From Opitutales bacterium (lineage in GTDB: Bacteria; Verrucomicrobiota; Verrucomicrobiia; Opitutales; UBA953): 44,774 nt of DNA. The first letter of the stretch is position 1. Each line of letters begins with the position of its first letter. The position numbers and the translations under genes are program-made. The stretch is taken from positions 1-44,774 of the forward strand of contig JANRFG010000007.1 of NCBI GenBank assembly GCA_030725715.1, in the 5' to 3' direction. Positions 20,659 to 28,930 of this stretch are shown here, piece after piece. Below the pieces are notes generated by a model. That model worked only from the letters and a program-made list of their open reading frames with translations, had not been told where the DNA came from and did no database searches.

Positions 20659-21948
20659 ATGAAACTAGGCACCAAATCCCTGCACGCCGGCCAGAAGCCC
20701 GACCCGACCACCGGTTCGCGCGCGGTCCCGATCTACCAGACCACCAGCTACCAGTTCCGTGACACGGAACACGCCGCGAACCTCTTCGGCCTGAAGGAGC
20801 TCGGCAACATCTACACCCGCATCATGAACCCGACGACGGACGTCCTCGAGCAGCGCCTCGCGGCCCTCGAAGGCGGTTCCGGGGCCCTCGCCCACTCCTC
20901 CGGCCAGGCCGCCATCACCGCGGCCATCCTGAACATCGCCGGCGCCGGCGACCACATCGTCTCCGTGGCCCAGCTTTACGGCGGCACCTACAACCTCTTC
21001 CACTACACCCTGCCGAAGCTCGGCATCCAGGTGTCGTTCGTCGACGGCGACGATCCCGAGAACTTCCGCAAGGCCGTGAAGCCGAACACCAAGGCCTTCT
21101 ACGGCGAAGGCCTCGGCAACCCGCGCCTCAACATCCTGCCCTTCGCCGAAGTCGCCAAGATCGCCCAGGAGGTCGGCGTGCCGCTGATCGTCGACAACAC
21201 CGCGCTCTCGCCCTACCTGAATCGCCCGTTCGAGCACGGCGCCAACATCGTCGTCCACTCCGCCACCAAGCACATCGGCGGGCACGGCACCTCCATCGGC
21301 GGCATCGTCGTCGACGGCGGCAACTTCGACTGGGGCAACGGCAAGTTCCCCGGCTTCACCGAGCCCGACATGTCCTACCACGGCCTCCCGCACTGGGAAG
21401 CCTTCAAGGCCTTCGCTCCGGCCGGCGGCGCCAACATCGCGTTCATCATGAAGATGCGCCTGCAGTTCCTGCGCGACGTCGGCAGCTGTATCTCGCCCTT
21501 CAACTCGTTCCTGCTCCTGCAGGGCCTCGAGACGCTGCACCTCCGCATGGAGCGCCACTGCGCCAACGCGCTGAAGGTCGCCCAGTATCTGGAAGCGCAC
21601 CCGAAGGTGAAGTGGACCAACTACCCGGGCCTGAAGTCCTCGAAGTACCACGACCTGGCCAAGAAGTACCTCACCAACGGCTACGGCGCGCTGGTGGGCT
21701 TCGGCCTTAAGTCGGGCTTCGAAGGCGGCAGCAAGTTCATCAACGCCCTGCAGTTGCACAGCCACGTCGCCAACATCGGCGATGCCCGCTCGCTGGCCAT
21801 CCACCCGGCCTCCACGACGCACTCCCAGCTCACCGCCGAGGAACGCGACAGCGCCGGCGTGACCGACGACTACGTCCGCCTCTCCGTGGGCATCGAGGAC
21901 ATCGAGGACATCATCGCCGACCTCGAGCAGGCGCTGGCCAAGGCCTGA
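20659..21948 (+). CDS. metY: O-acetylhomoserine (thiol)-lyase MetY
   Basis: A PLP enzyme making homocysteine from O-acetylhomoserine and sulfide (429 aa). The Schiff-base lysine is K204 in [16 protein letters not shown]. The N-terminal [20 protein letters not shown], the [15 protein letters not shown] tetramer/active-site block and the long C-terminal [19 protein letters not shown] followed by THSQL identify the MetY/O-acetylhomoserine sulfhydrylase branch rather than MetB or MetC. The ATG follows a C-rich leader without a Shine-Dalgarno. The 102-bp gap to divergent GH16 shows no SAM riboswitch I can recognise. It ends in the hairpin at 21971. Confidence 0.94.
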   Translation: MKLGTKSLHAGQKPDPTTGSRAVPIYQTTSYQFRDTEHAANLFGLKELGNIYTRIMNPTTDVLEQRLAALEGGSGALAHSSGQAAITAAILNIAGAGDHIVSVAQLYGGTYNLFHYTLPKLGIQVSFVDGDDPENFRKAVKPNTKAFYGEGLGNPRLNILPFAEVAKIAQEVGVPLIVDNTALSPYLNRPFEHGANIVVHSATKHIGGHGTSIGGIVVDGGNFDWGNGKFPGFTEPDMSYHGLPHWEAFKAFAPAGGANIAFIMKMRLQFLRDVGSCISPFNSFLLLQGLETLHLRMERHCANALKVAQYLEAHPKVKWTNYPGLKSSKYHDLAKKYLTNGYGALVGFGLKSGFEGGSKFINALQLHSHVANIGDARSLAIHPASTTHSQLTAEERDSAGVTDDYVRLSVGIEDIEDIIADLEQALAKA

Positions 21949-21970
21949 GCCTGCCGCCATCGACCGATCA

Positions 21971-21995
21971 GGGCGGGCCGTCCGGCCCGCCCTTC
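21971..21995 (+). terminator. Terminator between metY and the acyltransferase gene
   Basis: A GC-rich perfect stem, GGGCGGGCC (21971-21979) with GGCCCGCCC (21984-21992), closes a GTCC tetraloop and is followed by TTCTT. It sits between two convergent genes (metY and the two-domain acyltransferase). Confidence 0.8.
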
Positions 21996-21996
21996 T

Positions 21997-23796
21997 TCAT
22001 GCCTGGTGCTTGGCGGGGTCGAAGTCGTGGTATTCCAGGAACTGCCGGGAGCCCTCGTCGCCCATGTAAGCCGCGAGCAGCTTCGGATCCGTCTGGGTGA
22101 GGTCCACGACGATGAGTCCGTCCAGGCAGCCGCCGAAGCCCTCGTCCACGTTGAAGGCGATGAGGCGTCCGTTGAGCTTGAGATAATGCTTCAGCAGCAC
22201 CGGCACGGCCTTGGCGTCGGGCTCGAGGTCGCTGACGAGGCTCGAGACGTGCTCGAGGTCGAAGGCGCAGCGCTGCAGGACGTCGAGATCGGCGTCATGC
22301 AGGCTCATCGAACGCGGCGGATTCTTGGCCCGCACCAACGGCAGGAGATCATCCGCGGAGCGGTTGTTCTTCAGGTAGGACAGGATGAGTTCCTTGGAGG
22401 CCTGGCCGTATTCCGGATTGATGCTCACGGGACCGAACAGGAGGTGATACTTCGGGAAGCGGACGACATAACGGCCGATGCCACGCCAGAGCAACGGGAG
22501 GCTCGTCGGCTTCCGCTGGTATTCCTGACGGATGAAGGAACGACCCATCTCGAGGGCGGGGTCCATGCGGCGGAAGAAGTCACCCTTGAACTCGAAAAGC
22601 GTCGAGGTGTAGAGGCCGTGCTTGCCCTGCAGGGGCAAGATACGGTCCGTCGGACCGAGACGGTAGCCACCGACGATCGCCGAGGCCTTGTCATCCCACA
22701 GCACCATCTGGTCATACCAAGCGTCGAAGGCATCCAGGTCGCATTCAAGGCCCGTGCCCTCCGAGACCGAACGGAAGGTCGTCTCGCGAAGACGGCCGAT
22801 CTCGCGGAGCGTGTGCGGCAGGTCCTTGCCGAGGAAGCGGTAGACCTTGAAGTCGCCGCTCGTCAGGAGCAGGTCCTCGGGAGGCAGGCTCTGGAGCTCG
22901 GCCCGGAGCAACGCCGGGTTCACCGGCGGGATGATCGGCGCCTGCGGGGCGGCCGCCTTGACGGGCGCGGCCTTTTCCGGGGCCGATCGGCTGGCCAGCA
23001 GTTCGCAACGCAGCCGCAGGAAGCTCGTGGCCTCCTCGTCGTCGGGATGGTCCGCCAGCTGGGCGGGCGTCACCGGATTCGCGGTACGCAGGCGGATCAC
23101 CTTGCCCCGGTGATAAAGGAATTCTCGCAGGAGCAGCATCGTCCGCAGGCGCGGATGGATCAGGCCGAAGGACTGGAACAGGCCGGAGTTGCGGCCTTCG
23201 ATCCGCAGCGGCACCAGCGAAGCGCCGACCTTGCGGGCCATGCGCACCACCTGCGGCGACCAGACCGGATCGTCCACGCGTCGGGACTTCAGCCGGAGAC
23301 TGGAGACTTCGCCGGAAGGAAAAGTCAGAATGCACCCTCCCGCGCGCAGGTGCGCCAGGATCCGGCGCGTGCCGGCGATGTTACCCGGATCGGAAGCGTC
23401 GGGGCTGAAGGGATTGACCTCGATGAGCCACGGGCGGATGCCCGGGATCTGGCTGAGCCATCGGTTGCCGACGACGAGCGCATCCGGTCGGGCGCGCAGG
23501 AGGAAGTCCATCGCGACCAGACCGTCGGCGAGTCCGTGCGGATGATTGGCGACCACGACCAGCGGGCCGGACTTCGGGATGCGCGCCAGGCATTGGTCGC
23601 TCCAGGTGTTGCTCAGGCCCGCCTGCTCCATCGCCGAAGTGAAGAAATCCGGACGACCCGCCGCATGGATGCGCGCCAGGAAGGCGTCGAAGGCCCGGAC
23701 CTTGAAGAAGCGGTCGAGGACCGGTTCCGCCCAGGCCAGCGGACCGAGCTGGGCCTTGAGCACGTCGGTGTTGCTGGGAGCGGGCGAAGGTGACAT
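21997..23796 (-). CDS. Bifunctional acyltransferase, PlsC-like plus OlsB-like domains (OlsF-type)
   Basis: About 599 residues with two acyltransferase halves. Residues about 40-270 form a PlsC/LPLAT domain: VVVANHPHGLADGLVAMDF with the HxxxxD catalytic pair, and ILTFPSGEVSSLR as motif III. After an Ala/Pro linker, residues about 300-600 match the hemolysin/OlsB N-acyltransferase fold: LREIGRLRETTFRSVSEGTG, YRLGPTD, LEMGRSFIRQEYQRKP, and LLFGPVSINPEYGQAS. This order matches OlsF, which makes ornithine lipids by itself (N-acylation by the C-terminal half, O-acylation by the N-terminal half). That function is inferred; a two-domain aminolipid or ACP acyltransferase is the alternative. ATG at 23796; an in-frame GTG at 23814 adds six residues. 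tatD is 60 bp upstream. Confidence 0.85.
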   Translation of the reverse strand: MSPSPAPSNTDVLKAQLGPLAWAEPVLDRFFKVRAFDAFLARIHAAGRPDFFTSAMEQAGLSNTWSDQCLARIPKSGPLVVVANHPHGLADGLVAMDFLLRARPDALVVGNRWLSQIPGIRPWLIEVNPFSPDASDPGNIAGTRRILAHLRAGGCILTFPSGEVSSLRLKSRRVDDPVWSPQVVRMARKVGASLVPLRIEGRNSGLFQSFGLIHPRLRTMLLLREFLYHRGKVIRLRTANPVTPAQLADHPDDEEATSFLRLRCELLASRSAPEKAAPVKAAAPQAPIIPPVNPALLRAELQSLPPEDLLLTSGDFKVYRFLGKDLPHTLREIGRLRETTFRSVSEGTGLECDLDAFDAWYDQMVLWDDKASAIVGGYRLGPTDRILPLQGKHGLYTSTLFEFKGDFFRRMDPALEMGRSFIRQEYQRKPTSLPLLWRGIGRYVVRFPKYHLLFGPVSINPEYGQASKELILSYLKNNRSADDLLPLVRAKNPPRSMSLHDADLDVLQRCAFDLEHVSSLVSDLEPDAKAVPVLLKHYLKLNGRLIAFNVDEGFGGCLDGLIVVDLTQTDPKLLAAYMGDEGSRQFLEYHDFDPAKHQA

Positions 23797-23856
23797 CCAT
23801 GGCGATGATGCCACGGATGTGCGAACACCGGGGGTCGGCCCCGTGACAATATGGTG

Positions 23857-24660
23857 TCAGTCCGCGGCGAACCCGAAGAATTCGCGGGCGTTACGGGTCG
23901 CGACCTCGGCCACCTCGTCCGCCGGCAGCCCCAGCAGTTCCGCCGCCTTGGCGCAGATCTCGGGCAGGTAAGCCGGCGTATTCTCCTTACCGCGGACGGA
24001 CTGCGGGGCGAGATAAGGGGCGTCGGTCTCCAGCATGAGCCGGGCCAGCCCCTGCGCCTTGAGCGCCTGCCGGATCTCCTCGGACTTGGCGTAAGTGATG
24101 ATGCCGGTGAACGAGGCGCGGCCGCCGCGTTGGTTGAGCTGGCGGACCTGCTCCGGCCCTTCGACGAAGCAATGGAAGACGACCTTGCGCCAGTCCACGC
24201 CGCTGGCGTCGATGAGCCGCACGCAATCATCGAAGGCATGTCGGGAGTGGATCACCACCGGGCAATCGAACTGATAGGCCAGCGACAGCTGCCGGCGGAA
24301 GGCCTCCTGCTGCCAGCCCTTGATCTGTTCGGCTTCGGCGACGTCGGCCGGCAGGCGGAAATAATCCAGGCCGATCTCCCCGAGCGCCGCGGGATGGGTG
24401 CGATCGGCGAAATACGGCGAGATCGCGGCCACGATGTCTTCCCATCCCTCGTCGACGTGACAGGGATGGAGTCCGACCGTGTGGCGGAAGAAATCCGGCT
24501 GCGCGGAAGCGAGGTCGCGGTATTCCGACCAATCCTTAAGATCCGTGCCGATCGCGACCACGCCCTCCACGCCGGCGGCGCGGCACTCGGCCACCCATGC
24601 GGTGAGACGGCCCGCCTTGAGGGCGTATTCCGGGTGACAATGGGAGTCCAGCAGGCGCAC
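23857..24660 (-). CDS. TatD family metal-dependent hydrolase (DNase)
   Basis: A 267-residue TIM-barrel amidohydrolase-like nuclease. Metal ligands: LLDSHCHPEY (HxH at about 7-9), GEIGLDYF (Glu), PVVIHSRHAFDD (His), VVFHCFVEGPEQ (His) and LMLETDAPYLAP (Asp). All key residues for the TatD/YcfH/YjjV family are present. The start is a GTG at 24660; the conserved D-x-H-x-H begins six residues in, so the start is well constrained. It is divergent from the EVE-domain gene (83-bp gap) and upstream of the acyltransferase on the same strand. A DNA repair or 3'-exonuclease role is inferred from the family. Confidence 0.94.
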   Translation of the reverse strand: MRLLDSHCHPEYALKAGRLTAWVAECRAAGVEGVVAIGTDLKDWSEYRDLASAQPDFFRHTVGLHPCHVDEGWEDIVAAISPYFADRTHPAALGEIGLDYFRLPADVAEAEQIKGWQQEAFRRQLSLAYQFDCPVVIHSRHAFDDCVRLIDASGVDWRKVVFHCFVEGPEQVRQLNQRGGRASFTGIITYAKSEEIRQALKAQGLARLMLETDAPYLAPQSVRGKENTPAYLPEICAKAAELLGLPADEVAEVATRNAREFFGFAAD

Positions 24661-24743
24661 GGGGCGATTAGGCGGGACGCGACGGAAAGGGCAAGACCTC
24701 AGCCCTGCCTTGAAAAAGCCGCCCTGCCCTGCACGTTGGCCGC

Positions 24744-25205
24744 ATGCACCATTGGCTGATGAAGTCCGAACCCGACGAGTTCTCCTTCCAGGAACTCGAA
24801 CGCAAGGGCAAGGAACCTTGGACCGGCGTGCGCAATTACCAGGCCCGCAACTTCATGCGTTCGGCCAAGATCGGCGACCTCGTGCTCTTCTACCATTCCA
24901 ACTGTGAGGAGCCCGGCATCATCGGCGTGGCCAAGGTCTCGAAGGAAGCCTTCGACGACCCCACGCAGTTCGACGCCAAATCAGATTACTACGACGCGAA
25001 GTCGACCAAGGATAACCCGCGCTGGAGCTGCATCGAGGTCTCCTTCCACCAGGGCTTCAAGCGGCTCGTCAGCCTCACGGACCTCCGCGAGTGCGCGGCG
25101 CTGAAGGAGATGCTCATCCTCCGCCCCGGCAACCGTCTGTCCGTGACGCCGGTGACCGCCTCCGAATTCAAGGCGATCGCCGGGCTGGGCGGACTCAGGA
25201 AGTAG
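24744..25205 (+). CDS. EVE domain protein (thymocyte nuclear protein 1-like)
   Basis: A compact 153-residue PUA-fold EVE protein. The family motifs are visible: WLMKSEPDEFSFQEL at the start, W-x-G-V-R-N-Y-x-A-R-N-F-M (WTGVRNYQARNFM), GDLVLFYHSNCEEPGIIGVA and YYDAKSTKDNPRWSCIEV. EVE domains bind modified bases in DNA or RNA in the few studied cases. Here there is no restriction gene next to it, so a housekeeping base-reading role is more likely than defence. The 3' end overlaps the convergent MFS gene by 11 bp. Confidence 0.93.
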   Translation: MHHWLMKSEPDEFSFQELERKGKEPWTGVRNYQARNFMRSAKIGDLVLFYHSNCEEPGIIGVAKVSKEAFDDPTQFDAKSDYYDAKSTKDNPRWSCIEVSFHQGFKRLVSLTDLRECAALKEMLILRPGNRLSVTPVTASEFKAIAGLGGLRK

Positions 25206-26454
25206 CCTCTTCGATCGGCAGCCAGAGCGCGAGGATGGCGGCCGGCAGGAACAGGAACGAAGCGTAGAGCAGCACCGAGCTGAAATCAGCCGGCTTGGCG
25301 AAGATACCGAAGAACACCGTTCCTGCGGCGGCGAAGACGCGGCCGATGTTGTAACTGAAACCAGCGCCCGTCGTGCGGAGCATGGTCGGGAACAGCGGCG
25401 GCAAGGCCATGGTGAAGAGACCGAAGACGCCCTGGCAGAAGCCCACGGCGGCGTAGAGGCCGTAGGTGGCGGCGAGGCTCCACGGCAGCAGGAAAGTCGC
25501 CCCCATCAGGACGAAATAAGCGCCGAAGAAACCGGCCAGCGCGCGACGGTAACCGAACCGCTGGGCGGCCCAGCCGGAGGCGAAGTTGCCGAGCACCGAA
25601 GCGGCGATCACGCAGAAGAGCGCCGTCGAGACGACCGTGGCCTTGTCGAGGGAACGGGCGACGACCTCCGGATGATTGCGGATGAACGCCTGCTGCCAGA
25701 ACATGAAGCACCAGTGACCGGTGAGCGAGATCGCGCAGAGCAAGGAGGCGATGAAGGTCGTGCGGCGGATGCCGACGCCGAACAACCCGCCCATCGAGGG
25801 CGCCGCCTGCTTGTCCTTCTCCGCCGACCACTCCTCGGTCTCGGGCACTTCCTTGCGGATCCAGAGCGTCACGAAAGCCGGCAGGACGCCGATGAGGAAG
25901 ACCCAGCGCGGCTGGTAACCGGGGATCTGCTGCAGCAGGAAGACCGCGGCGATCGCGGTGAGGATGCCGAAGTTCACGGCGCACTGAAGCACGGCCGCGA
26001 TCCAGGGACGCCACTTCTTCGGCCAGGTCTCGGAGAGGAGCGAAGCCCCGACGGCCCATTCGCCGCCGATACCGAGGGCGGCGAGGAAGCGGAAGATCAT
26101 CAGCTGCCACCAGGTCTGGGCGAAGAACGACAGCCCGGTGAACAGGGCGTACGTCAGGATGGTCAGCACCAACGTGCGGCTACGTCCGAGCCGGTCGCCG
26201 ATGATACCGAAGAAGGCTCCGCCCAGGGCCCAACCGAGCAGGAACGCCGCCTGAATCCACGAGCCGTAGAGCGGCACGGTCGGGTCGGCCTCCGGGACCA
26301 AGAGCAGCTCGGCCACGAACACCGTGGCGACGAGCGTGTAGAGGTGCAGGTCGAGCCCGTCGAAGAACCAGCCGAGCCAGGCGGCGAAGCCGGACTTCTT
26401 CTGGTGGGTCGTCAGCTCGCTGAACTTCGTGGCTTCGGCGGGGGCGTCGCGCAT
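25195..26454 (-). CDS. MFS transporter (metabolite:H+ symporter type)
   Basis: An inner-membrane transporter of 419 residues with about 12 hydrophobic segments. The first loop reads WLGWFFDGLDLHLYT, where the acidic D-x-D/L pair in helix 1 is typical of the aromatic-acid and sialate/lactate MFS branches. The signature loop GDRLGRSRTLVLTI is present, as is LGIGGEWAVGASLLSETWP, which is common in that group. It is the last gene of the minus-strand series LysR, MFS, enolase-family enzyme, ThuA, MFS. Fairly long gaps around ThuA leave operon membership open. The substrate is unknown, but an organic or sugar acid fits. Confidence 0.9.
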   Translation of the reverse strand: MRDAPAEATKFSELTTHQKKSGFAAWLGWFFDGLDLHLYTLVATVFVAELLLVPEADPTVPLYGSWIQAAFLLGWALGGAFFGIIGDRLGRSRTLVLTILTYALFTGLSFFAQTWWQLMIFRFLAALGIGGEWAVGASLLSETWPKKWRPWIAAVLQCAVNFGILTAIAAVFLLQQIPGYQPRWVFLIGVLPAFVTLWIRKEVPETEEWSAEKDKQAAPSMGGLFGVGIRRTTFIASLLCAISLTGHWCFMFWQQAFIRNHPEVVARSLDKATVVSTALFCVIAASVLGNFASGWAAQRFGYRRALAGFFGAYFVLMGATFLLPWSLAATYGLYAAVGFCQGVFGLFTMALPPLFPTMLRTTGAGFSYNIGRVFAAAGTVFFGIFAKPADFSSVLLYASFLFLPAAILALWLPIEEATS

Positions 26455-26488
26455 GGGGAGACATTTGAAACCGCCTAGAAATTAGCAA

Positions 26489-26508
26489 GGCGGGCTTTGC
26501 GGCCCGCC
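26489..26508 (-). terminator. Hairpin after the ThuA gene, weak terminator
   Basis: On the minus strand GGCGGGC pairs with GCCCGCC around a short CGCAAA-type loop, followed by TTGCTAATTTC. The U-run is interrupted, so termination may be partial, allowing some readthrough into the MFS gene. Confidence 0.5.
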
Positions 26509-26520
26509 CTGCATGAGGAC

Positions 26521-27465
26521 TTACTTCTTCTTGGCGTCCGCCTTCTTGGCCGGCGCCTTGGCCTTCGGGGCCGGCGTCGGGGTGTAAGGCTGGTTGGTCA
26601 TGGCGCCCGGGGCGACCTGCAGGAGGTTCGCGGACATGTCCGCGGCCTTGGCGTCGCCGTTGGCCCACTTGAGGGCGCCGACGAGGATCTGCTGGAAGGT
26701 CGGGTTGGTCCAGACGTCCTCGCGGTGACCCATGGCGGTGTAGAAGACGCGGCCCTTGCCTTCGTTCTTAGCCCAGCAGTTCGGGTAGGCGGGACGCTTG
26801 TAGTCGTCGCCTTCGAGGGCCGGGTCGTTGAAGGTGGTCAGGACGTGGATCTCCGGACGGAAGTCCTTGAGCGTGTACCACTCTTCGACGAAGGAGAACG
26901 AGTCGCCGACCTTCTCGAAACCCGGGAAGGTCTTGTCGATGACCTTGTTCACGCCGGCCTGCTGCTTGCCGTGGCGGATGAACTCGGCGCCGAGGAAGCA
27001 GACGTAGGCGTCAGCCTTGTCGCCGTGGTTCTTGAAACGCTCGGGGCCCTTCACGGCCTCGTTGTCGGTGTGGAAGGTGTCGGCCGCGGAGTGCGTGCCC
27101 ACGAAGCCCTTGCCGGACTTCACGAAGTCGAAGAGCGCCTGCTTGCCGGCCATCGTCATCGGCGGGTTCTTGTCATTGCCTTCGGAGCAGAGGTCGCCGG
27201 TGGTGTAGAACATCACCGTGTCGAACTGGGCGAGATACTCGGGCGAGAACTTCGAGCCGTCCTTGGAGAAGACGAACTCGATGTTGTTGGCGGCGCCGAG
27301 CTCGAGGAGCTGCTTCTCGGCGAAGCTGGGCCGGCCCTTCTTATAGGAGATCACCTCGTGCTCGTAGCCCGAGGACTTGGTGAAGAAGAGCACCTTGCGC
27401 TTGGGGGCGTCGGCGGCGGACGCGGTGAGCGCGAGCAGGCAGAGGAGGAGCGAGCGGAGGATCAT
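26521..27465 (-). CDS. Exported ThuA domain protein
   Basis: A 314-residue protein with a signal peptide (MILRSLLLCLLALTASAAD) and a ThuA-like (trehalose utilisation, glutamine-amidotransferase-like flavodoxin fold) domain: RKVLFFTKSSGYEHEVI, FVKSGKGFVGTHSAADTFH, FPEWYTL-like FVEEWYTLKDFRP, and GRVFYTAMGHREDVWTNP. The C-terminus is a K/A/P-rich tail (PAPKAKAPAKKADAKKK). The open frame extends upstream to 27732, but only the ATG at 27465 gives a signal peptide. ThuA proteins are abundant in Verrucomicrobia and Planctomycetes, usually near sugar-degradation genes; the enzymatic activity is unclear. It lies downstream of the enolase-superfamily gene with a 52-bp gap. Confidence 0.9.
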   Translation of the reverse strand: MILRSLLLCLLALTASAADAPKRKVLFFTKSSGYEHEVISYKKGRPSFAEKQLLELGAANNIEFVFSKDGSKFSPEYLAQFDTVMFYTTGDLCSEGNDKNPPMTMAGKQALFDFVKSGKGFVGTHSAADTFHTDNEAVKGPERFKNHGDKADAYVCFLGAEFIRHGKQQAGVNKVIDKTFPGFEKVGDSFSFVEEWYTLKDFRPEIHVLTTFNDPALEGDDYKRPAYPNCWAKNEGKGRVFYTAMGHREDVWTNPTFQQILVGALKWANGDAKAADMSANLLQVAPGAMTNQPYTPTPAPKAKAPAKKADAKKK

Positions 27466-27517
27466 GGGGGTCCGAAGAACAAACCCGCCCTGCCCCCCGC
27501 AGGCAAGCCGATTGGCT

Positions 27518-28924
27518 TCAGCGGCCGGCCGTGCGGCGCGCCGGCGGGAGCTCGCGGACGATCTCCGCCAGGCGATAACCGAAACCCGGCCCGCGGAGAC
27601 TGGAGCCGTCGACCTGGCCTTCACGGCGGGCGTAGAGGGCGGGATGGACCGCGGCTTCAGGCGCGGAGGCCGCCGGATAGAACTGCATGCCGTTCGTCTC
27701 CACGCCCGCGATGGTCGGGGCATGGGCGGCAAGCAGGACGTGCGTCATCTGCGCCATCATGGGATTGGTGAGGTCCTGCACCATCAGCTGCATACCATGG
27801 GCGCGGGCCCAGCAGAGGCTGAGGAGCGCGCCCGTCTGGGTCTTACAGGTCTTGAGCGCCACGCCGGTCCAGCCGAGCTCGCGGCCCAGGCGGACGATGC
27901 GCCAGTCGTGCGCGCTCTCATCGAGGAAGAGCGGCATACGCTGGCTGACGGAGCGGACGTCGATGAGATGCTCCTCCAGCTCATACGGGAACGGCTGTTC
28001 GACGTAGCTGAGTCGCTGCCAAAGATCAGGCAGTTCGGCCTTCACGCGGTCGAGCACGCCGTTCACGTAAGCCGGATCCATGACCGTGCAGTTGAAGTCA
28101 GCGGTGAAGAGTTCGACGCCGAGCGGCAGGCCGAGCTCGGCGACGCGCTTCAGGCGTTCGAAATCCCAGGCCGCATCGTTGCCGCGCAGCTTCACCTTCA
28201 GGGCCTTCAGGCCGTCGGTCTTGATCCACTCGTCGAGCGAAGACGGGTGACCGTCGGCGACCTTGTTCGCGCCGGCTTCGGCCAGCGTGAGGAAGTCGAG
28301 ACCGCCCACGAGATGCCAGGCGAGCAGCTTGGTCGTGACGGGCGTGCGGAAATAATCCGCGGGATAGCGGCCGGCGAAGGAGACATCCTTGGCGTCGGCG
28401 GCGGGGGTGACGAACGCGGAGAGATCGCGGTTCATCCACGGGGCGCAGTAGGTCGAATAGGTCGGCACGCCATGGGCCACGCCATAGGCGTCGTGCAAGG
28501 CGAGGTCGAACGGCGAACAGCAGACCAGCGCCGCGAGGGTCGGGATGGCCACGCCTGCGGGCAAACCAGCGTTGAACTTCTGCAGGATACCGGGGAGGGC
28601 TCCTTCGAGGAAGTCGTGGCCGACTTCCAAGGGATGGCCGCGAACCTCGAACGCCGCATAGGCCTCGGTGAGCGTGTCGCAGAAATCCTGCAGCGCCTTG
28701 AGACGGACGTCGTAAGCGACCGGCGAGGGCCAGACCCACTGCACGCTGAGCGGGGTCTCGCCCCACCCTTCGGCCCGGGAGCCGTCGGCCTTCTCGACCG
28801 TGACGCAGACGCGGGCGCAGACCACGCTCGTGACGGTCTCATGACCGAACTTCAAGGGGAGGCGCAGGGTCACCGGCAAGGCATGCCAGCGGACCGCGCG
28901 GATCCGGACGTCGCGAGGGTTCAT
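27518..28924 (-). CDS. Enolase-superfamily enzyme, mandelate racemase/muconate-lactonizing type
   Basis: A 468-residue enzyme abstracting an alpha-proton next to a carboxylate. The N-terminal capping domain (LRLPLKFGHETVTSVVCARV) precedes the barrel. Visible active-site elements: K-x-K (LKALKVKLRG), the metal ligands VELFTADFN, YVEQPFPYE and LFLDESAHD, and the opposing lysine in GVALKTCKTQTG. The K-x-K plus distal Lys pattern places it in the MLE subgroup (cycloisomerase, epimerase or syn-dehydratase) rather than with glucarate dehydratases. It is some 90-100 residues longer than typical MLE proteins, with the extra length between the cap and K-x-K. The reaction is unknown. It starts 6 bp after the MFS stop, a clear operon link. 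Confidence 0.88.
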   Translation of the reverse strand: MNPRDVRIRAVRWHALPVTLRLPLKFGHETVTSVVCARVCVTVEKADGSRAEGWGETPLSVQWVWPSPVAYDVRLKALQDFCDTLTEAYAAFEVRGHPLEVGHDFLEGALPGILQKFNAGLPAGVAIPTLAALVCCSPFDLALHDAYGVAHGVPTYSTYCAPWMNRDLSAFVTPAADAKDVSFAGRYPADYFRTPVTTKLLAWHLVGGLDFLTLAEAGANKVADGHPSSLDEWIKTDGLKALKVKLRGNDAAWDFERLKRVAELGLPLGVELFTADFNCTVMDPAYVNGVLDRVKAELPDLWQRLSYVEQPFPYELEEHLIDVRSVSQRMPLFLDESAHDWRIVRLGRELGWTGVALKTCKTQTGALLSLCWARAHGMQLMVQDLTNPMMAQMTHVLLAAHAPTIAGVETNGMQFYPAASAPEAAVHPALYARREGQVDGSSLRGPGFGYRLAEIVRELPPARRTAGR

Positions 28925-28930
28925 CGCTGA

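Noticed and set aside
24744-25205. EVE protein as part of a modified-DNA restriction or defence system
   Set aside because: It is a stand-alone EVE domain with housekeeping neighbours and no nuclease or methylase partner; TatD is a common housekeeping family.
26521-27732. Long form of the ThuA protein starting at 27732
   Set aside because: The extra 89 residues overlap the end of the enolase-family gene, and only the internal start at 27465 gives a signal peptide.
27377-28930. 517-residue plus frame opposite the enolase-family gene
   Set aside because: Enolase-family catalytic residues are intact on the minus strand; the plus frame has no motif.
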